Positions 38,741 through 49,216 of a stretch of 64,000 nt of DNA are shown here, piece after piece. The notes under the pieces are model-generated. The model worked only from the letters and a program-made list of their open reading frames with translations, was not told the DNA's origin and made no database searches. This DNA is from Trichomonas vaginalis G3 (Eukaryota; Parabasalia; Trichomonadida; Trichomonadidae): assembly GCF_026262505.1 (NCBI RefSeq), contig NC_067204.1, positions 22,537,300-22,601,299 of the forward strand. Direction: 5' to 3'. The number at the start of each line of letters is the position of its first letter. Within the stretch, counting starts at the first letter, position 1. The translations under genes were made by a program, and so were the position numbers.

Positions 38741-40044
38741 TAGGGTGTCCAAAGGTGTGTTTAGCACAAACCTGAATACTGCGAATAGAAATAAACAAGT
38801 TACATATATATAAAGTTTATTTAAATATAATCACCATTGGATTCAATCACGCGTTCGCAGCGATCGATCCAGGCTTGAAAGACACGCTTTAAATCATCAT
38901 GAGAAAATTGCTCAAATTGCTCTCTTACAAAATTTTCAAGATCATCTGGACTCGCGAATTCGCGTCCTTCAGCTCTCTTTTTTAGCGTGCCGAATAAATA
39001 AAAGTCAGAGGGTGCAATATCAGGTGAATAAATTGGGTTTGGAACAACTTTGACATTGTTTTCCACCAAGTAATTCATTACCTTATGACTTTTGTGAACT
39101 CTTGAATTATCAAAATGAATTGCAAACTTTTGTTTTTGTTGTTTGGATTTCTCAAACTCATCAGAATTGATAATTTGAGTAAGAACATTGTCAATTAGAT
39201 ACTGAGCATTCATCGTATTAGGTTTTTGAAGAATATCAATTGCGATGATGCCATTCACGCCCCAAAAAACCGACAACATCATCATTGGTGTGTCAATTTT
39301 TTTCTTCGGGAATGTTTGCGGATTTTCATCCTTCGGGATCCACATGATTTTGGCTTCTGTTGCATATTGAAACCAAGACTCGTCCCCGGTTACTAAAAAG
39401 CGAAACTTCTTGGATTGATACGCACCCAATATAGAGAGGAGCTCTTTCGAAGATTGGACTCTAGATTTTTTTTGAACTGAATTAAGGTTGTGCGGAACCC
39501 AACGTGTATACGCTAGTTTGTAGTTCAAATAATTGTGCAGATAATAACTGACTGTTGTACGTGGTATCTTTGTCATCTCCTCTATCCTTCTGAGTGATGC
39601 TCTTGGGTCTTCATCTAGCGCTTGAAGAATTGCTTTGATTTTTCTTTAATCCGGCGATTTTTTGTCAATTTTTATGATGGGCGCTTTTTTGTTCATGAAG
39701 TGATACATCCTAACATGATACGTTACAGTGGAATAGCTAGGAGCATCCATACCGAAGCATTTTACCAATGTCTCGTAGATTTTTTTACAGTCTTTGCATT
39801 TTTTTGCAAGAGCGAGGATGTTTTCTTTATGATTCATTAAAAAAATGAAAAAAATCCCGCCAAAATTTCCCGCGAAACCGCCTCTTGTCTCAAAATTCAT
39901 TTTATATCCCGGCATGGCGCCAAAATACAACATACTCATCATATACATATATTCATATTTTTTATTATATATTTATAATCAGCATATATCTCCTTTAATA
40001 GTCTCATATAGAGCGCTGTGCTAAACGCACCTTTGGACACCCTA
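38741..40044 (-). mobile_element. Tvmar1: Tvmar1-type mariner, 1304 bp
   Basis: Terminal inverted repeats of about 28 bp (TAGGGTGTCCAAAGGTG...; inner part T/CGTTTAGCAC), flanked by a TA duplication (38739-38740 and 40045-40046). Copies A and B give the empty site TTTACTATTTTGC. Contains one transposase gene on the minus strand. The element lies inside ankyrin copy C. Confidence 0.95.
38821..39837 (-). pseudogene. Mariner transposase with one in-frame TAA
   Basis: 338 codons from ATG 39837 (MNHKENILALAKKCKDCKKI), one frame throughout, with a single TAA at 39648-39646 after KKSPD. The N-terminal part is the helix-turn-helix DNA-binding domain; the second HTH follows the stop (RRIEEMTKIPRTTVSYYL). 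The DDD catalytic set is visible: VTGDESWF, AIHFDN and IAPSDFYLF, with 34 residues between the second and third Asp (DD34D, mariner class). Only this one nonsense codon separates it from a full-length gene, so it is a young copy that probably cannot make transposase. Confidence 0.93.
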
Positions 40045-41215
40045 TATTTTGCAACGCTGCAATATGAAGAGGAGTTTCTCCTTTAGAGTTTTTTTCATTG
40101 ACATCTGCACCATGTGAAAGAAGAAGTTCTACTATTTCTATGTTATCTTGCAGCGCTGCAAGATGGAGAGGGGTTTCTCCATCTTGATTCATTCTATTGA
40201 CATTTGCACCATATGAAATGAGAAGTTCCACTGTTCCTTTACAATTAAGTTGTGCTGCTTGATGAAGAACGGTTGTTTCTGATTCAAATTCACTGTTGAC
40301 AAGCGCACCGTTATTAAGGAATTATTCGGTCAAATGTGGAACATCAAACATTGTTGATTCGAAAAAGCATTGGTTAGCATCATTTGTTAGATCGAAATAA
40401 ATTAAAAATGCCTCAATATTATGGTATTGACCGCAACATTCTACATCGATGTTAAAATTATTCTCTTTCATCACATATGTAACAAAATTAATGTTGTGCG
40501 ATATAATTGCATATTCCAAACTTTCTTCGTCTGGCCATTCATTATTCAAGCACTCCGAAATGATCGCTTGATTTCTTCCCAAATATGAAAGATTGAGACA
40601 TCTTTGTGTTATTTCGGATTTAAATTTCGTTCTTAAGAACTTGAAACAATCAAATGATCCGTAGTAACAGCATAATTCAAGTAATGAATATCCATTCTCA
40701 CTAAAAGGATATAATTTGCTTTTGATTCTTTGATTCTTTACATAAAAGTTGCCACTTTCTGTGAATTTGATTAATCTTTCTGTGTCATTATTCATAATTG
40801 CTCTGTAAATTGTATCATTTGAAAGTAAATCCAAATTTTTTGTTTGAATTTTTTTGAAATCATCAGTCTTGTGTAATTTAATTCCATATTCTTTATAAAA
40901 AAGATAATTTGTAACTAATGAAAGATCTTTGACCTCTTTTATATGATAATCGTCATAGATGAATTTCGCAAGAGACAAATATGACTTTGTACAGCGGTTA
41001 TTAAATGGAATAATATGTAAAATGTTTTTAATAACATTTCTGGGAAGTTGTTTATTTGTTTCAATCAACTCAGTTTTGATTTTGTTGTAAATCGACTTTA
41101 TTTCTTCTTCATTATTCGTTTTTAACTGATACAGTGCATTGTATGAATCGATATAGTATTTACAAATATTTTTCAATTCTCTGTGTATCTTTGTTTCCTT
41201 GAAATGATAATTCAT

Positions 41216-41932
41216 CAAAAAAAATATGAATTTCAATTGGTATCTTAAATTTTCATTTTGACAGCTGTCAATATAAATTGCTATAACAAAATGACATAAT
41301 TATGTCTATTGATTTTTCACTGCTGTCAAAATTTATAAAAAATCCAAAAAAAAATATCAATTGCATTCAAAAATGAATGATCTTTTACTCCAAAACTCTT
41401 AAGCCAAGCTCTGCCATTCTTTGCAAAGAACCTTATATTTGTACCTTAATTATATTGATAAAGTTTGGGCTCCCAATGATCAAGGGAAAAAGTTCCGAAG
41501 TACCTTTATGAATTTCTTTATCAGTTTAAGTAAATATATGACTTTCAAATTTTTCATGTCTAATCATGTCACTGATCCAAATAAATGCAGTGAATTGAGA
41601 AGTATTTTTAAATACTAGAACGATTCATTAACTTCATGATCTCAATCATTAATGATGTGTAATACAACACAATTAGATAATGTGCATATCGCGATATCTA
41701 TACCATTTCAGTAATGAGGACCAAATTTCCTTTAATTGTATGTATTATAAAGGGATGATATTGAAATAAAAGGAATAGATATTTATCCTCTAATGTATTT
41801 GATCATCTATCACTTACAGTGAATATTGAATAAATAATCTGAAAAAATAAACATTTTATTCAAGTTCAGTAATATATACACAAAGCTTATTCGAGAAAAA
41901 CATATGTGAATAAGTATGAAAAGAGAGCAATC
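41216..41932. other. Intergenic region with palindromes and a DUF3447 relic
   Basis: 717 bp. Holds two perfect 14-bp palindromes, TTGACAGCTGTCAA (41258-41271) and GACATAATTATGTC (41293-41306), upstream of copy C, and a gene fragment at 41556-41640. The rest is AT-rich with nothing recognised. Confidence 0.7.
41556..41640 (+). pseudogene. Relic of a DUF3447/ankyrin gene start
   Basis: MSNHVTDPNKCSELRSIFKY followed by a stop, then NDSLTS. It matches MYDQVTDSNKYNELRSICKY and the following YIDSYNA of the family, on the opposite strand to copy C. Only about 25 codons remain. Confidence 0.7.
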
Positions 41933-42310
41933 CTATAACAATGAAGAATTGAAGAAACCGGAACCATTTTGATTTCGTGGAGAGTATGGAGATGATTGTA
42001 CTGAGAACTTTGTTTTACCAGAATATCTTGGTGGGGTCGAAGGAAGTTCGGCTGAATCAGATGATAATCCTGTATTCTTACAATAGCCAGATGCTTTTGT
42101 CATTAAAACCTGAATATCCTTTCTAACATTTTGAATATTGCGGCTTTGTTGGGCGCATGTTTGAACAAATTCTTCATCGTTTGTTGATCTTTCAAAATTT
42201 TTCATTGCCAAACGAGGAGATGAAGCAGTTGATCCTAAATCTGAAACATGAAGGCTACCTCCACTATTGAACGATTTTCGTGGAGATCCTGAAACACTCA
42301 TCATACTCAT
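41933..42310 (-). CDS. 125-aa Ser/Pro-rich protein, unknown
   Basis: MSMMSVSGSPRKSFNSGGSL start. A central helical segment (DEEFVQTCAQQSRNIQNVRK) lies between Ser-rich arms with several SPR/TPP/SPYSPR sites suited to proline-directed kinases. No family is recognised. Divergent from the CARMIL-like gene, with 165 bp between starts. Confidence 0.65.
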   Translation of the reverse strand: MSMMSVSGSPRKSFNSGGSLHVSDLGSTASSPRLAMKNFERSTNDEEFVQTCAQQSRNIQNVRKDIQVLMTKASGYCKNTGLSSDSAELPSTPPRYSGKTKFSVQSSPYSPRNQNGSGFFNSSLL

Positions 42311-42452
42311 TTTTTTAAAGCTGTACGTTTACAAAAGTGCCAATTGTAATCGTTTTGACATGTAATACTGAATATCGATTATTTTAGTCAAAAAATAAAT
42401 TTGAATTTTTTATTAATTTTTACAATCTACACTATATGTTTATTAAAAATAT

Positions 42453-42472
42453 TTTTTGACATTTGTCAAAAA
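42453..42472 (+). promoter_or_regulatory. 20-bp perfect palindrome next to start codon
   Basis: TTTTTGACA-TT-TGTCAAAAA ends 3 bp before ATG 42476. It carries TGTCA half-sites like other start-proximal motifs in the window. Confidence 0.4.
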
Positions 42473-42475
42473 TTT

Positions 42476-45022
42476 ATGACGATAACTGCTCAGTTAAAAT
42501 CTGTTAACAGAAATATGGAGATTTTCGGCGATGCAGTGAAATTCCTTGAAGAAAAAGGATATAAAGTATGCTGCACAAAAGTTGTCGAAATCTTTGGTAC
42601 ATCTATCTGGAAAAGAGAGCGCGTTCTCATCTTAACAGATCTCGCAATATTTATTTTCAAGAAAGGAGGCAAAACACCAAAAGTATTTCATTTTTGGCAA
42701 GCAATAACATTCGTGGGCTTACAAAATGATGAAATCTCGTTAAGATTCAAGTCAGGTTTCATTCGAATTAAATCAGCAGAGTTTTCAATCATATTAGGCA
42801 CAATAGGCGATATATTAACGCGTACTATGACCAAAGATGAGCGTGAAGCTATTGGATTGAATCTTTATCCAGTTACAGAATCAAGTCCCAACGCATGCTC
42901 TGCTTGGACACGCTTTAAGAATCAAATTCGTCTTTTCAAAATCGAAGTCAGCAATGATTCGTTATCAAAAATCAAATTATATTTATCAGAACAAAAGCCT
43001 ATCTTAGATTTCTCAGAATTCGAAGATATTACGAAAATATATCCACTAATTATCGATATATTAAAGCTTTACAAAGGTATTCATACCATTATTATCCCAG
43101 AAATACCTGGATTTGATACGTTTGAATTTGCTTCTTGGATTGTTAGCGAGAAAGTATATATTTCAAACATCATTTTCCGTGCCAAAGTCACTCCGAAGTA
43201 TGAAATGTTTATCGAAGCTCTCAAAGCATCACCAGCAAATATAATTGGAATTTATTTCGAAAACAGTTTACTATCACAGAATAATCTCGAAGGCCTTTTA
43301 GATGCATCCATTTCTAAAGTCGGGGTTTTCGGATTTAAGTCTTGTATCGAAACAAGCGCGTTAGATTATTTTTATTCAAAGTTTTTACGTTCAAAAATCA
43401 GCGAAACACTTACAGTTCTTAATCTAGATAATACAAAGAACATCAATATCAACGCCTTACTTCAATCAATGCCTTATCTCTCTGTATTATCAGTTGCAAA
43501 CTGCGGTCTTGAAGTTGGTTCCATTTTCCGTGCAATTTTCGAAGCACCAATACTTAGAATACACGCCATTAACTTCAATGGCAACAAATCAACATTCCCT
43601 GTTGATGAATTTCGATTTTTGCCATCATCTCTTTCATCTTTGTCAGCCGATAACATTACATGGAGTGAAGGAACACTTATTCCTTTCATCCGCCTCTCGT
43701 TGAAGTCTTTCAAGAGCGGAGTAAAGTTATCTCTTCGAAATGCAGACGCAACAACTGACGAATGGGTCCATGTCTTCAATTTCTTATGTCAGGGTCAGTA
43801 TACCTCATTGAATTCTTTGATTTGGGATCAAAATCCAGTTCCTCCGAAATTCTTTGAATTTCTTCGCCAAAACAAAGGCCTTGATTACTTATCTCTTTCC
43901 GGTTGTTTCAATAAATCCTTTGATGAGCCGGTCAATTCGTTGATCAATTATTTGTCCAAATCACCACATCTCAAATATTTCATTGCTCGCGGCTTACCGG
44001 ACAGAAATGCTGTATTAGGACCCTATGTAAGTAAGATCTGTACTGCTCTAAAGTCCTGCCAGCAGTTGCAATATATTGATTTGTCATTTAACTTAGGTGG
44101 TGTTGAAGGATTCTCAACAATGGGACAGATTCTTGAGTCTCCTCAGAAGAGAGTTATTTTCACAGATGGATCTTTACCAGAAAGTGCAGATCCATTCATT
44201 GCATTTTCTAATTTAGCTTTGAGTAGCAATAATATCAGATACAACTACCCACAAACAGATATTGAGTATATCAGGCGCAAAGGAATGATTGCAAAGGAAC
44301 AATTAGAGTTCTTTCTTCAACAATTCTATCGCGCACCTAAATCAAGTGCTAAAAGACAGACACAATTCCCAGCTCCAGCTCATTCCGTCTTCGATGATCC
44401 ATTTATTATTTACAAACAAGAGGAACAAAATGAATTTCCATATTTGTTCACAAAACAGACACTTACAGACATCAGGATGTTAAATGCAACTCAAGTTATA
44501 CAACATCCTGCATTTCAAGAAGATTCTGCTCAAGCAAAGAAACTTGCAGAAAGAATGGCAGATGCACAAAAGCTTATTCATGGAGAAAATGCACCTACAG
44601 TTGATGTTACAAGTGAAACAACACAATTCACTATAACTAGAGACCAAACATTTGTTCCAACGAATTTACCAGATATTACAAATACTCAAGACAATTCTAA
44701 CACCCAAAATAGAAGGATTAGAAGTAGAGCAATGAGTAATGAAACAGGAGAAGAGCTTCCTCGTCAATCAGAAAGTAGATTATCTACTGGTTCAAAGAAG
44801 GCGGCCGATGAAGAAGAAAGACAGTCAAAACCAACTTCTCCGAAATCACCACATTCTGTTAGATCATCAAAGAGATCGAAGAGATCAAAGAGAGCCATTA
44901 TGACCGACTGGACATTCCCAACCATCAAACTTGCTGTAGATGTAGATGGATTCTGGGATGAATGGGAAGAAGAGTTCTCTATCCAAAATTTGTTTAGCGA
45001 TATAAGAAAAGATAAGCATTAA
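42476..45022 (+). CDS. CARMIL-like PH plus leucine-rich-repeat protein
   Basis: 848 aa from ATG 42476; the open frame further up has no ATG. Residues 1 to about 110 form a PH-like domain (KVVEIFGTSIWKRERVLILTDLAIFIFKKG), then LRRs from about 190 to 590 (LTVLNLDNTKNININALLQSMPYLSVLSVANC, SLNSLIWDQNPVP, LDYLSLSGCF). The tail is charged and Ser-rich with a closing DWTFPTIKLAVDVDGFWDEW. The PH-LRR order matches CARMIL/LRRC16 proteins, which control actin capping protein and Arp2/3 at the cell edge. A capping-protein-interaction motif was not found. Paralogue at 59335-62040. Confidence 0.75.
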   Translation: MTITAQLKSVNRNMEIFGDAVKFLEEKGYKVCCTKVVEIFGTSIWKRERVLILTDLAIFIFKKGGKTPKVFHFWQAITFVGLQNDEISLRFKSGFIRIKSAEFSIILGTIGDILTRTMTKDEREAIGLNLYPVTESSPNACSAWTRFKNQIRLFKIEVSNDSLSKIKLYLSEQKPILDFSEFEDITKIYPLIIDILKLYKGIHTIIIPEIPGFDTFEFASWIVSEKVYISNIIFRAKVTPKYEMFIEALKASPANIIGIYFENSLLSQNNLEGLLDASISKVGVFGFKSCIETSALDYFYSKFLRSKISETLTVLNLDNTKNININALLQSMPYLSVLSVANCGLEVGSIFRAIFEAPILRIHAINFNGNKSTFPVDEFRFLPSSLSSLSADNITWSEGTLIPFIRLSLKSFKSGVKLSLRNADATTDEWVHVFNFLCQGQYTSLNSLIWDQNPVPPKFFEFLRQNKGLDYLSLSGCFNKSFDEPVNSLINYLSKSPHLKYFIARGLPDRNAVLGPYVSKICTALKSCQQLQYIDLSFNLGGVEGFSTMGQILESPQKRVIFTDGSLPESADPFIAFSNLALSSNNIRYNYPQTDIEYIRRKGMIAKEQLEFFLQQFYRAPKSSAKRQTQFPAPAHSVFDDPFIIYKQEEQNEFPYLFTKQTLTDIRMLNATQVIQHPAFQEDSAQAKKLAERMADAQKLIHGENAPTVDVTSETTQFTITRDQTFVPTNLPDITNTQDNSNTQNRRIRSRAMSNETGEELPRQSESRLSTGSKKAADEEERQSKPTSPKSPHSVRSSKRSKRSKRAIMTDWTFPTIKLAVDVDGFWDEWEEEFSIQNLFSDIRKDKH

Positions 45023-45502
45023 ATTTATATTTTTTTTTTCTTTATTTTTATTTAAATATATCAGTCTTGTTCCAATTTTTATTTTTGCCTGTTAACCATC
45101 TTTAGTGCACCTTGAGAATTCAAAACAAAGAAATATATGATGAATATCTCAATATTTCATATGAAGTTTTTATTTGTGATACTCACTGCATCCATTTTGC
45201 CGAAGAAATAAGATCGAAAGTATAGCTAAAATGCACTTATTTGCTTACAATAATAACTGTTTATCCTATATCTGATATAATAATAGATAGTATTTAAGGT
45301 TGTCAGGTAAATTCATCTGGATAACTCGATGAACTAGCTATTGGCCTGCAGATGTTTCAATTTGGAAATAGCTGAAATCGTTAATCCCCAATAAACTGAA
45401 TTAAAGAATTGTAAATTAATGTATTGACAGTAAGCTATTCTATTCCATTCATAAAACGAAGTTACGCTCATGAATTGATAAAAAGTGACATGAAATAAAA
45501 AA
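45023..45502. other. Intergenic region
   Basis: AT-rich, no gene seen. AAAAAGTGACA lies at 45480-45490, 12 bp before the next start codon. Confidence 0.6.
45480..45490 (+). promoter_or_regulatory. Start-proximal AAAAAGTGACA motif
   Basis: One of several AAAAAGTG(A/T)CA sites in the window, 12 bp before ATG 45503. Confidence 0.35.
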
Positions 45503-47533
45503 ATGGAAAGTGATACCTTTAACTTTGACAAGTTTAAGGTACCAGATGTTCTAAAGTCTTTATATAAAGCGGAAAAGAGCATATGGAAGCTTAATGCTGA
45601 AAATTACCTTTCTATTTTCAATAATCTTATTACATCTCTTGAAACGAAGCAAATTGCACTTCCTCATATTTTAAGATCGATTAGTGCAGCAAGTAAATGC
45701 CGTTGGCGCTCTCTTCAGTATTATCTAAATTTATTCGACTCGTTAGTCGATATTTATCACTTCGAAAACTACTCTGATTACATCAATCCGCAATTCAAGA
45801 AATTTGTTCAAAGCAAAGGCCAAGACAGAGAATACTACGTTCAAAATATTTATGAAAACAAAGTTCTTAACTATATCGCATTCGATAACGTCGAAGAAAT
45901 CAAGAAATTACTCACCGAGCCGAATTACAAGTTTCCAACTGAAAAAATTGGAGATTATGAAATGAATTCAGTTGATTTTGCTGTTTTTCACGGCTCTCTC
46001 AACTGCTTTTTCTTCTTCATAGCTAATGGTCTCCAACCTGGCAAGCATGCTTATCCGCTTGCTGTTTGTGGCGGAAACTCCGAAATCTTACGACATCTCG
46101 AAGACAACATAGACAAAGCTGACAGAGACCTCTTTATTGGCTCATTCAAGTACGCTGTCAAGTACCACCAGCACAACATCATTGACAAAATCCTCAAAAT
46201 CTACGACGGAAGAGCCGAAATCAACGCAAATTTCGCAATGATGAAATACGTCAATATAAAAGCGGCACTTTTCCTATCATCCTTCCATATATGTGATTCG
46301 ATTCCACGTCCACACGAGAACCACAGCCACAAGCCATACGAAGAAGTTGTTAATTATTTGGCATGCGTTGGCGAATTCGACAAAATGACGAAATTTGTTG
46401 AAAAAATGAACATGAAAGACACATTGAAACAAGAAGAAATTCGTCATACTGTTGAATTAAAGAAGCGATCAAGTCAAGTTCATTCCTTCATGCACAAGCA
46501 AGTTTCCTATTCATTTGATGGAGAAAGCTTCAATTATACATACAATGATTATCCAGCTTTAGTTTTTGCTTTAATTCAAAATAATCAAGAAATGATTCAT
46601 TATCTTGTTGAATGCGGATGTGCAATTAACTTCACTTTTGTTTATAATGGTGTTGCTTATACTCCTCTTTCTTATTCCATCACGAAGAAGAACAAAGACA
46701 TCGCATTGATGCTTATTGAAAAAGGAGCAAATGTTTTTTATTTGCAAAGAAGTCCGAAGAACAACAAATCATACGAACTCTTCTTGTACAGTATGGTAAA
46801 CGAGATGCCTGAAGTTGCTGCTGCTTGCTTGAAACAAGGCGCTTCTACACTTAGAAACGTTATTCGCTTCAAAAATGATGGAAAACAATTCGATTTGTTG
46901 GAAACTCCATTAATGATTTGCTGCAAATACGGATATCTTGATTTGGTTAAGGAATGCGTTGCACAAAGAGTAGATGTTAACATAAAATACGAAAAATATC
47001 CTTACTTCTATATGACGGCGTTAAAATACGCATGTCGAAATGGATATTACGAAATTGCAAAATTTTTGGTCGAAAATGGAGCTGATGCTAATGACCATTA
47101 TCGAAGATCCTCGAAGTATCCACACGCGACACCATTAATGTACGCTGTTTATAGTGGAAATGCCGAATTAGTTGAATTTCTTCTGAAAAATGGAGCTGAG
47201 CCAAATATTGTTCTTAAGAAGTACCAGACTGTTGATGATAGACAGAGCTATGAATATTTCACCGCTCTGGATATCACAATTGCAATGAAATCTGAAAATA
47301 TAATTAAAATTCTTGAAGAACAAAACGCGATGACTTACAAAGCTATCCAAGCTCTTCCAAAACCACCTAAGCCTCCGAAAACTCAAGAACCAGCTCAAGA
47401 AACAAATCAAGCAAGTGACGAACCTTTGGAACTTCCGGAACAAAGTCAAGAACCAGAACCACCACATGGACCAGAGCAGGTCCAGACTCTTGAACCAAAT
47501 CTACTTCCTCAAATTCCTGATGGCGAAAAATAA
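45503..47533 (+). CDS. DUF3447 plus ankyrin-repeat protein with Pro/Glu tail
   Basis: 676 aa. Residues 1-300 carry the DUF3447 region in a diverged form (NSVDFAVFHGSLNCFFFFIANGL). Degenerate and then clear ankyrin repeats follow (ETPLMICCKYGYLDLVKECVAQRVDVN, ATPLMYAVYSGNAELVEFLLKNGAEPN), and a disordered tail of about 60 residues rich in Pro, Glu and Gln (PKPPKPPKTQEPAQ). Sequence and codon use differ clearly from the array at 7.7-41 kb, so it is an older paralogue. The proline-rich tail could bind SH3- or profilin-like partners; this is an inference. Confidence 0.88.
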   Translation: MESDTFNFDKFKVPDVLKSLYKAEKSIWKLNAENYLSIFNNLITSLETKQIALPHILRSISAASKCRWRSLQYYLNLFDSLVDIYHFENYSDYINPQFKKFVQSKGQDREYYVQNIYENKVLNYIAFDNVEEIKKLLTEPNYKFPTEKIGDYEMNSVDFAVFHGSLNCFFFFIANGLQPGKHAYPLAVCGGNSEILRHLEDNIDKADRDLFIGSFKYAVKYHQHNIIDKILKIYDGRAEINANFAMMKYVNIKAALFLSSFHICDSIPRPHENHSHKPYEEVVNYLACVGEFDKMTKFVEKMNMKDTLKQEEIRHTVELKKRSSQVHSFMHKQVSYSFDGESFNYTYNDYPALVFALIQNNQEMIHYLVECGCAINFTFVYNGVAYTPLSYSITKKNKDIALMLIEKGANVFYLQRSPKNNKSYELFLYSMVNEMPEVAAACLKQGASTLRNVIRFKNDGKQFDLLETPLMICCKYGYLDLVKECVAQRVDVNIKYEKYPYFYMTALKYACRNGYYEIAKFLVENGADANDHYRRSSKYPHATPLMYAVYSGNAELVEFLLKNGAEPNIVLKKYQTVDDRQSYEYFTALDITIAMKSENIIKILEEQNAMTYKAIQALPKPPKPPKTQEPAQETNQASDEPLELPEQSQEPEPPHGPEQVQTLEPNLLPQIPDGEK

Positions 47534-47956
47534 TTATTTTTTTTTAATTTGATAGATCTTCTCGTATTTCAAGAATGAACGTCAAGTTAATTAATGATTA
47601 TTTGCGTATATATTTTATTAGATTGTTATGATTTTTTAAAAGAAAACTTTATTCTCGTGATTTAAAAATATTTTTACCACAAATCTCATTAATATTACAT
47701 AATAGTATGATTTAAACATCTATTGACAATAAAAATTTGTTCTAAAACTATTAAATCTCGAATTAGGATATCTATTAAGAGTTTATATAGTAGAAATGTT
47801 GCTTTTATCAAGATAATAGCTCAGTAGAGCTAAAAGTTAGTAATATATTGTAATGAGTAATCAATTAACCTAAAAAATAATTTGAAATATTTTTGAGATT
47901 TCAAAAAGAAAGAAAAATAAAAAAGGAATGTAATATAATCTAAAAATACAAACATT
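47534..47956. other. Intergenic region between convergent genes
   Basis: AT-rich, no gene, RNA or repeat recognised. Confidence 0.6.
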
Positions 47957-49216
47957 TTATTTATCCGTATCTAATTCTCTATATGTTGGATTAGTCGTAT
48001 TATTCAAATTTCGTCCAACTTTCTTCTGTGTTGGCCAATAAATATCCGCAATGGCCATAGTCGTAATAAACTGCGATAAGTATCTAGTATTAAAGTCTAA
48101 AGAGCTACTTCCGTAACCGTATATTAAATAAAAAGCTCCGTTTGCAATAAACGATATATATTGATATATAATAACATATGTAATCAAGTAAATAACCGTT
48201 GGCGATGAAATATTCCGGTCAAAGATATAATTCAGAATTTTCCATAAAGCGATGCAAAGAAGGGTTCCTTTTGCTGCTGTCGACATTGTAAAAAAGAAAA
48301 CCCATACTGTAGTGTTGTTGTCAAAGTATTTTGCCAAAATTGACGTATCATAAGTTAATTCTGAGAGTCCGTCAGCAAAAATGAACAAAAGAGATAATAT
48401 ACATGTTGTCGTTATCGAATCTGAACTCGTTGCACGTATAACAAGGCATAATAATATAACAAAGTTCGTAGATTGATAAAAACCGCTCAAAAGCAAGGAA
48501 AGCGAGTAATTTGCGATGTAATTCGATATTAAGTCTTCTAAAAGGTCAGGGCTGTTCGTGAATATTGAAATCGTCAAAGAAATTATTACTAAAATGTGGT
48601 CAACAGAACGGGATTTTTGGCTAATGGATATGAGAACTATACAGTATATCACGAGAGTAGCGATTCCTATATACGAGAAACTTTGGCGAATAACTTTGCA
48701 TTGGTTAAAAAATTCTGCATTTTGATGTATAACGGAAATGGTGAGGCCATCTAGCTTGGATAGATTGCCTTGTATGTGTATTTGAAATAAAACGGAATCA
48801 TAGTTAAATAATCCGGTCGAATAAAGTCTATTTTTTCCAATTACGGCTTCTGGGAGAGTTTGCCTTGCAATTGTAGTTGGGGCTTGTCCCCACTGGCATA
48901 ATATATCTGCGTCAACGTCAAATGAGTCTTTATTTTCTTTAGATCCTAAAATATCAATATAAAAATTTGAAAAAGTTTGAACTGTCGTTGGAGAATGTAT
49001 CAATAGTAATATGTAGTTGGTTTTTTCGTTTTCTGATATTTGTAATCCTTCGTGTGAAGAAATTATATCACCATCATATAAATTTTTGATGATATAATGA
49101 ACTGAGATTAAAATTAACACTGAAATAGATAGAAATGATATGAGGGTGACATCTGTTTGCCCTGAATCAAATTTTGATGCAGGTAACTGAGTAACGCCCT
49201 CATCGGGCTCCCTCAT
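47957..49216 (-). CDS. 7-8 span membrane protein, Wntless/TMEM181-like layout
   Basis: 419 aa. One N-terminal span (about 24-43), a luminal or extracellular beta-rich domain (about 65-175) with a few Cys and an N-glycan site, then spans at about 180-199, 206-222, 238-260, 268-284, 303-326 and one or two in 340-368, with a short polar tail. This order (span, beta domain, seven-span bundle) is that of Wntless, TMEM181 and GOST proteins, which carry cargo or act as orphan receptors in the secretory path. Sequence motifs are too weak for a firm family call. Confidence 0.6.
   Translation of the reverse strand: MREPDEGVTQLPASKFDSGQTDVTLISFLSISVLILISVHYIIKNLYDGDIISSHEGLQISENEKTNYILLLIHSPTTVQTFSNFYIDILGSKENKDSFDVDADILCQWGQAPTTIARQTLPEAVIGKNRLYSTGLFNYDSVLFQIHIQGNLSKLDGLTISVIHQNAEFFNQCKVIRQSFSYIGIATLVIYCIVLISISQKSRSVDHILVIISLTISIFTNSPDLLEDLISNYIANYSLSLLLSGFYQSTNFVILLCLVIRATSSDSITTTCILSLLFIFADGLSELTYDTSILAKYFDNNTTVWVFFFTMSTAAKGTLLCIALWKILNYIFDRNISSPTVIYLITYVIIYQYISFIANGAFYLIYGYGSSSLDFNTRYLSQFITTMAIADIYWPTQKKVGRNLNNTTNPTYRELDTDK

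Larger units (their letters stand above)
38161..41215 (-). pseudogene. Ankyrin gene copy C, split by mariner and stopped by TAA
   Basis: DUF3447 region from ATG 41215 (MNYHFKETKIHRELKNICKY) to the shared TAA after VPHLTE (40324-40322), then ankyrin repeats to 38161, with a mariner at 38741-40044. Without the mariner the ankyrin part has exactly the length of copy A (765 bp from the same internal Met). Its first 20 codons and upstream DNA differ from gene 1, A and B, so C keeps the original 5' end from which the A/B body was copied. Confidence 0.85.
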
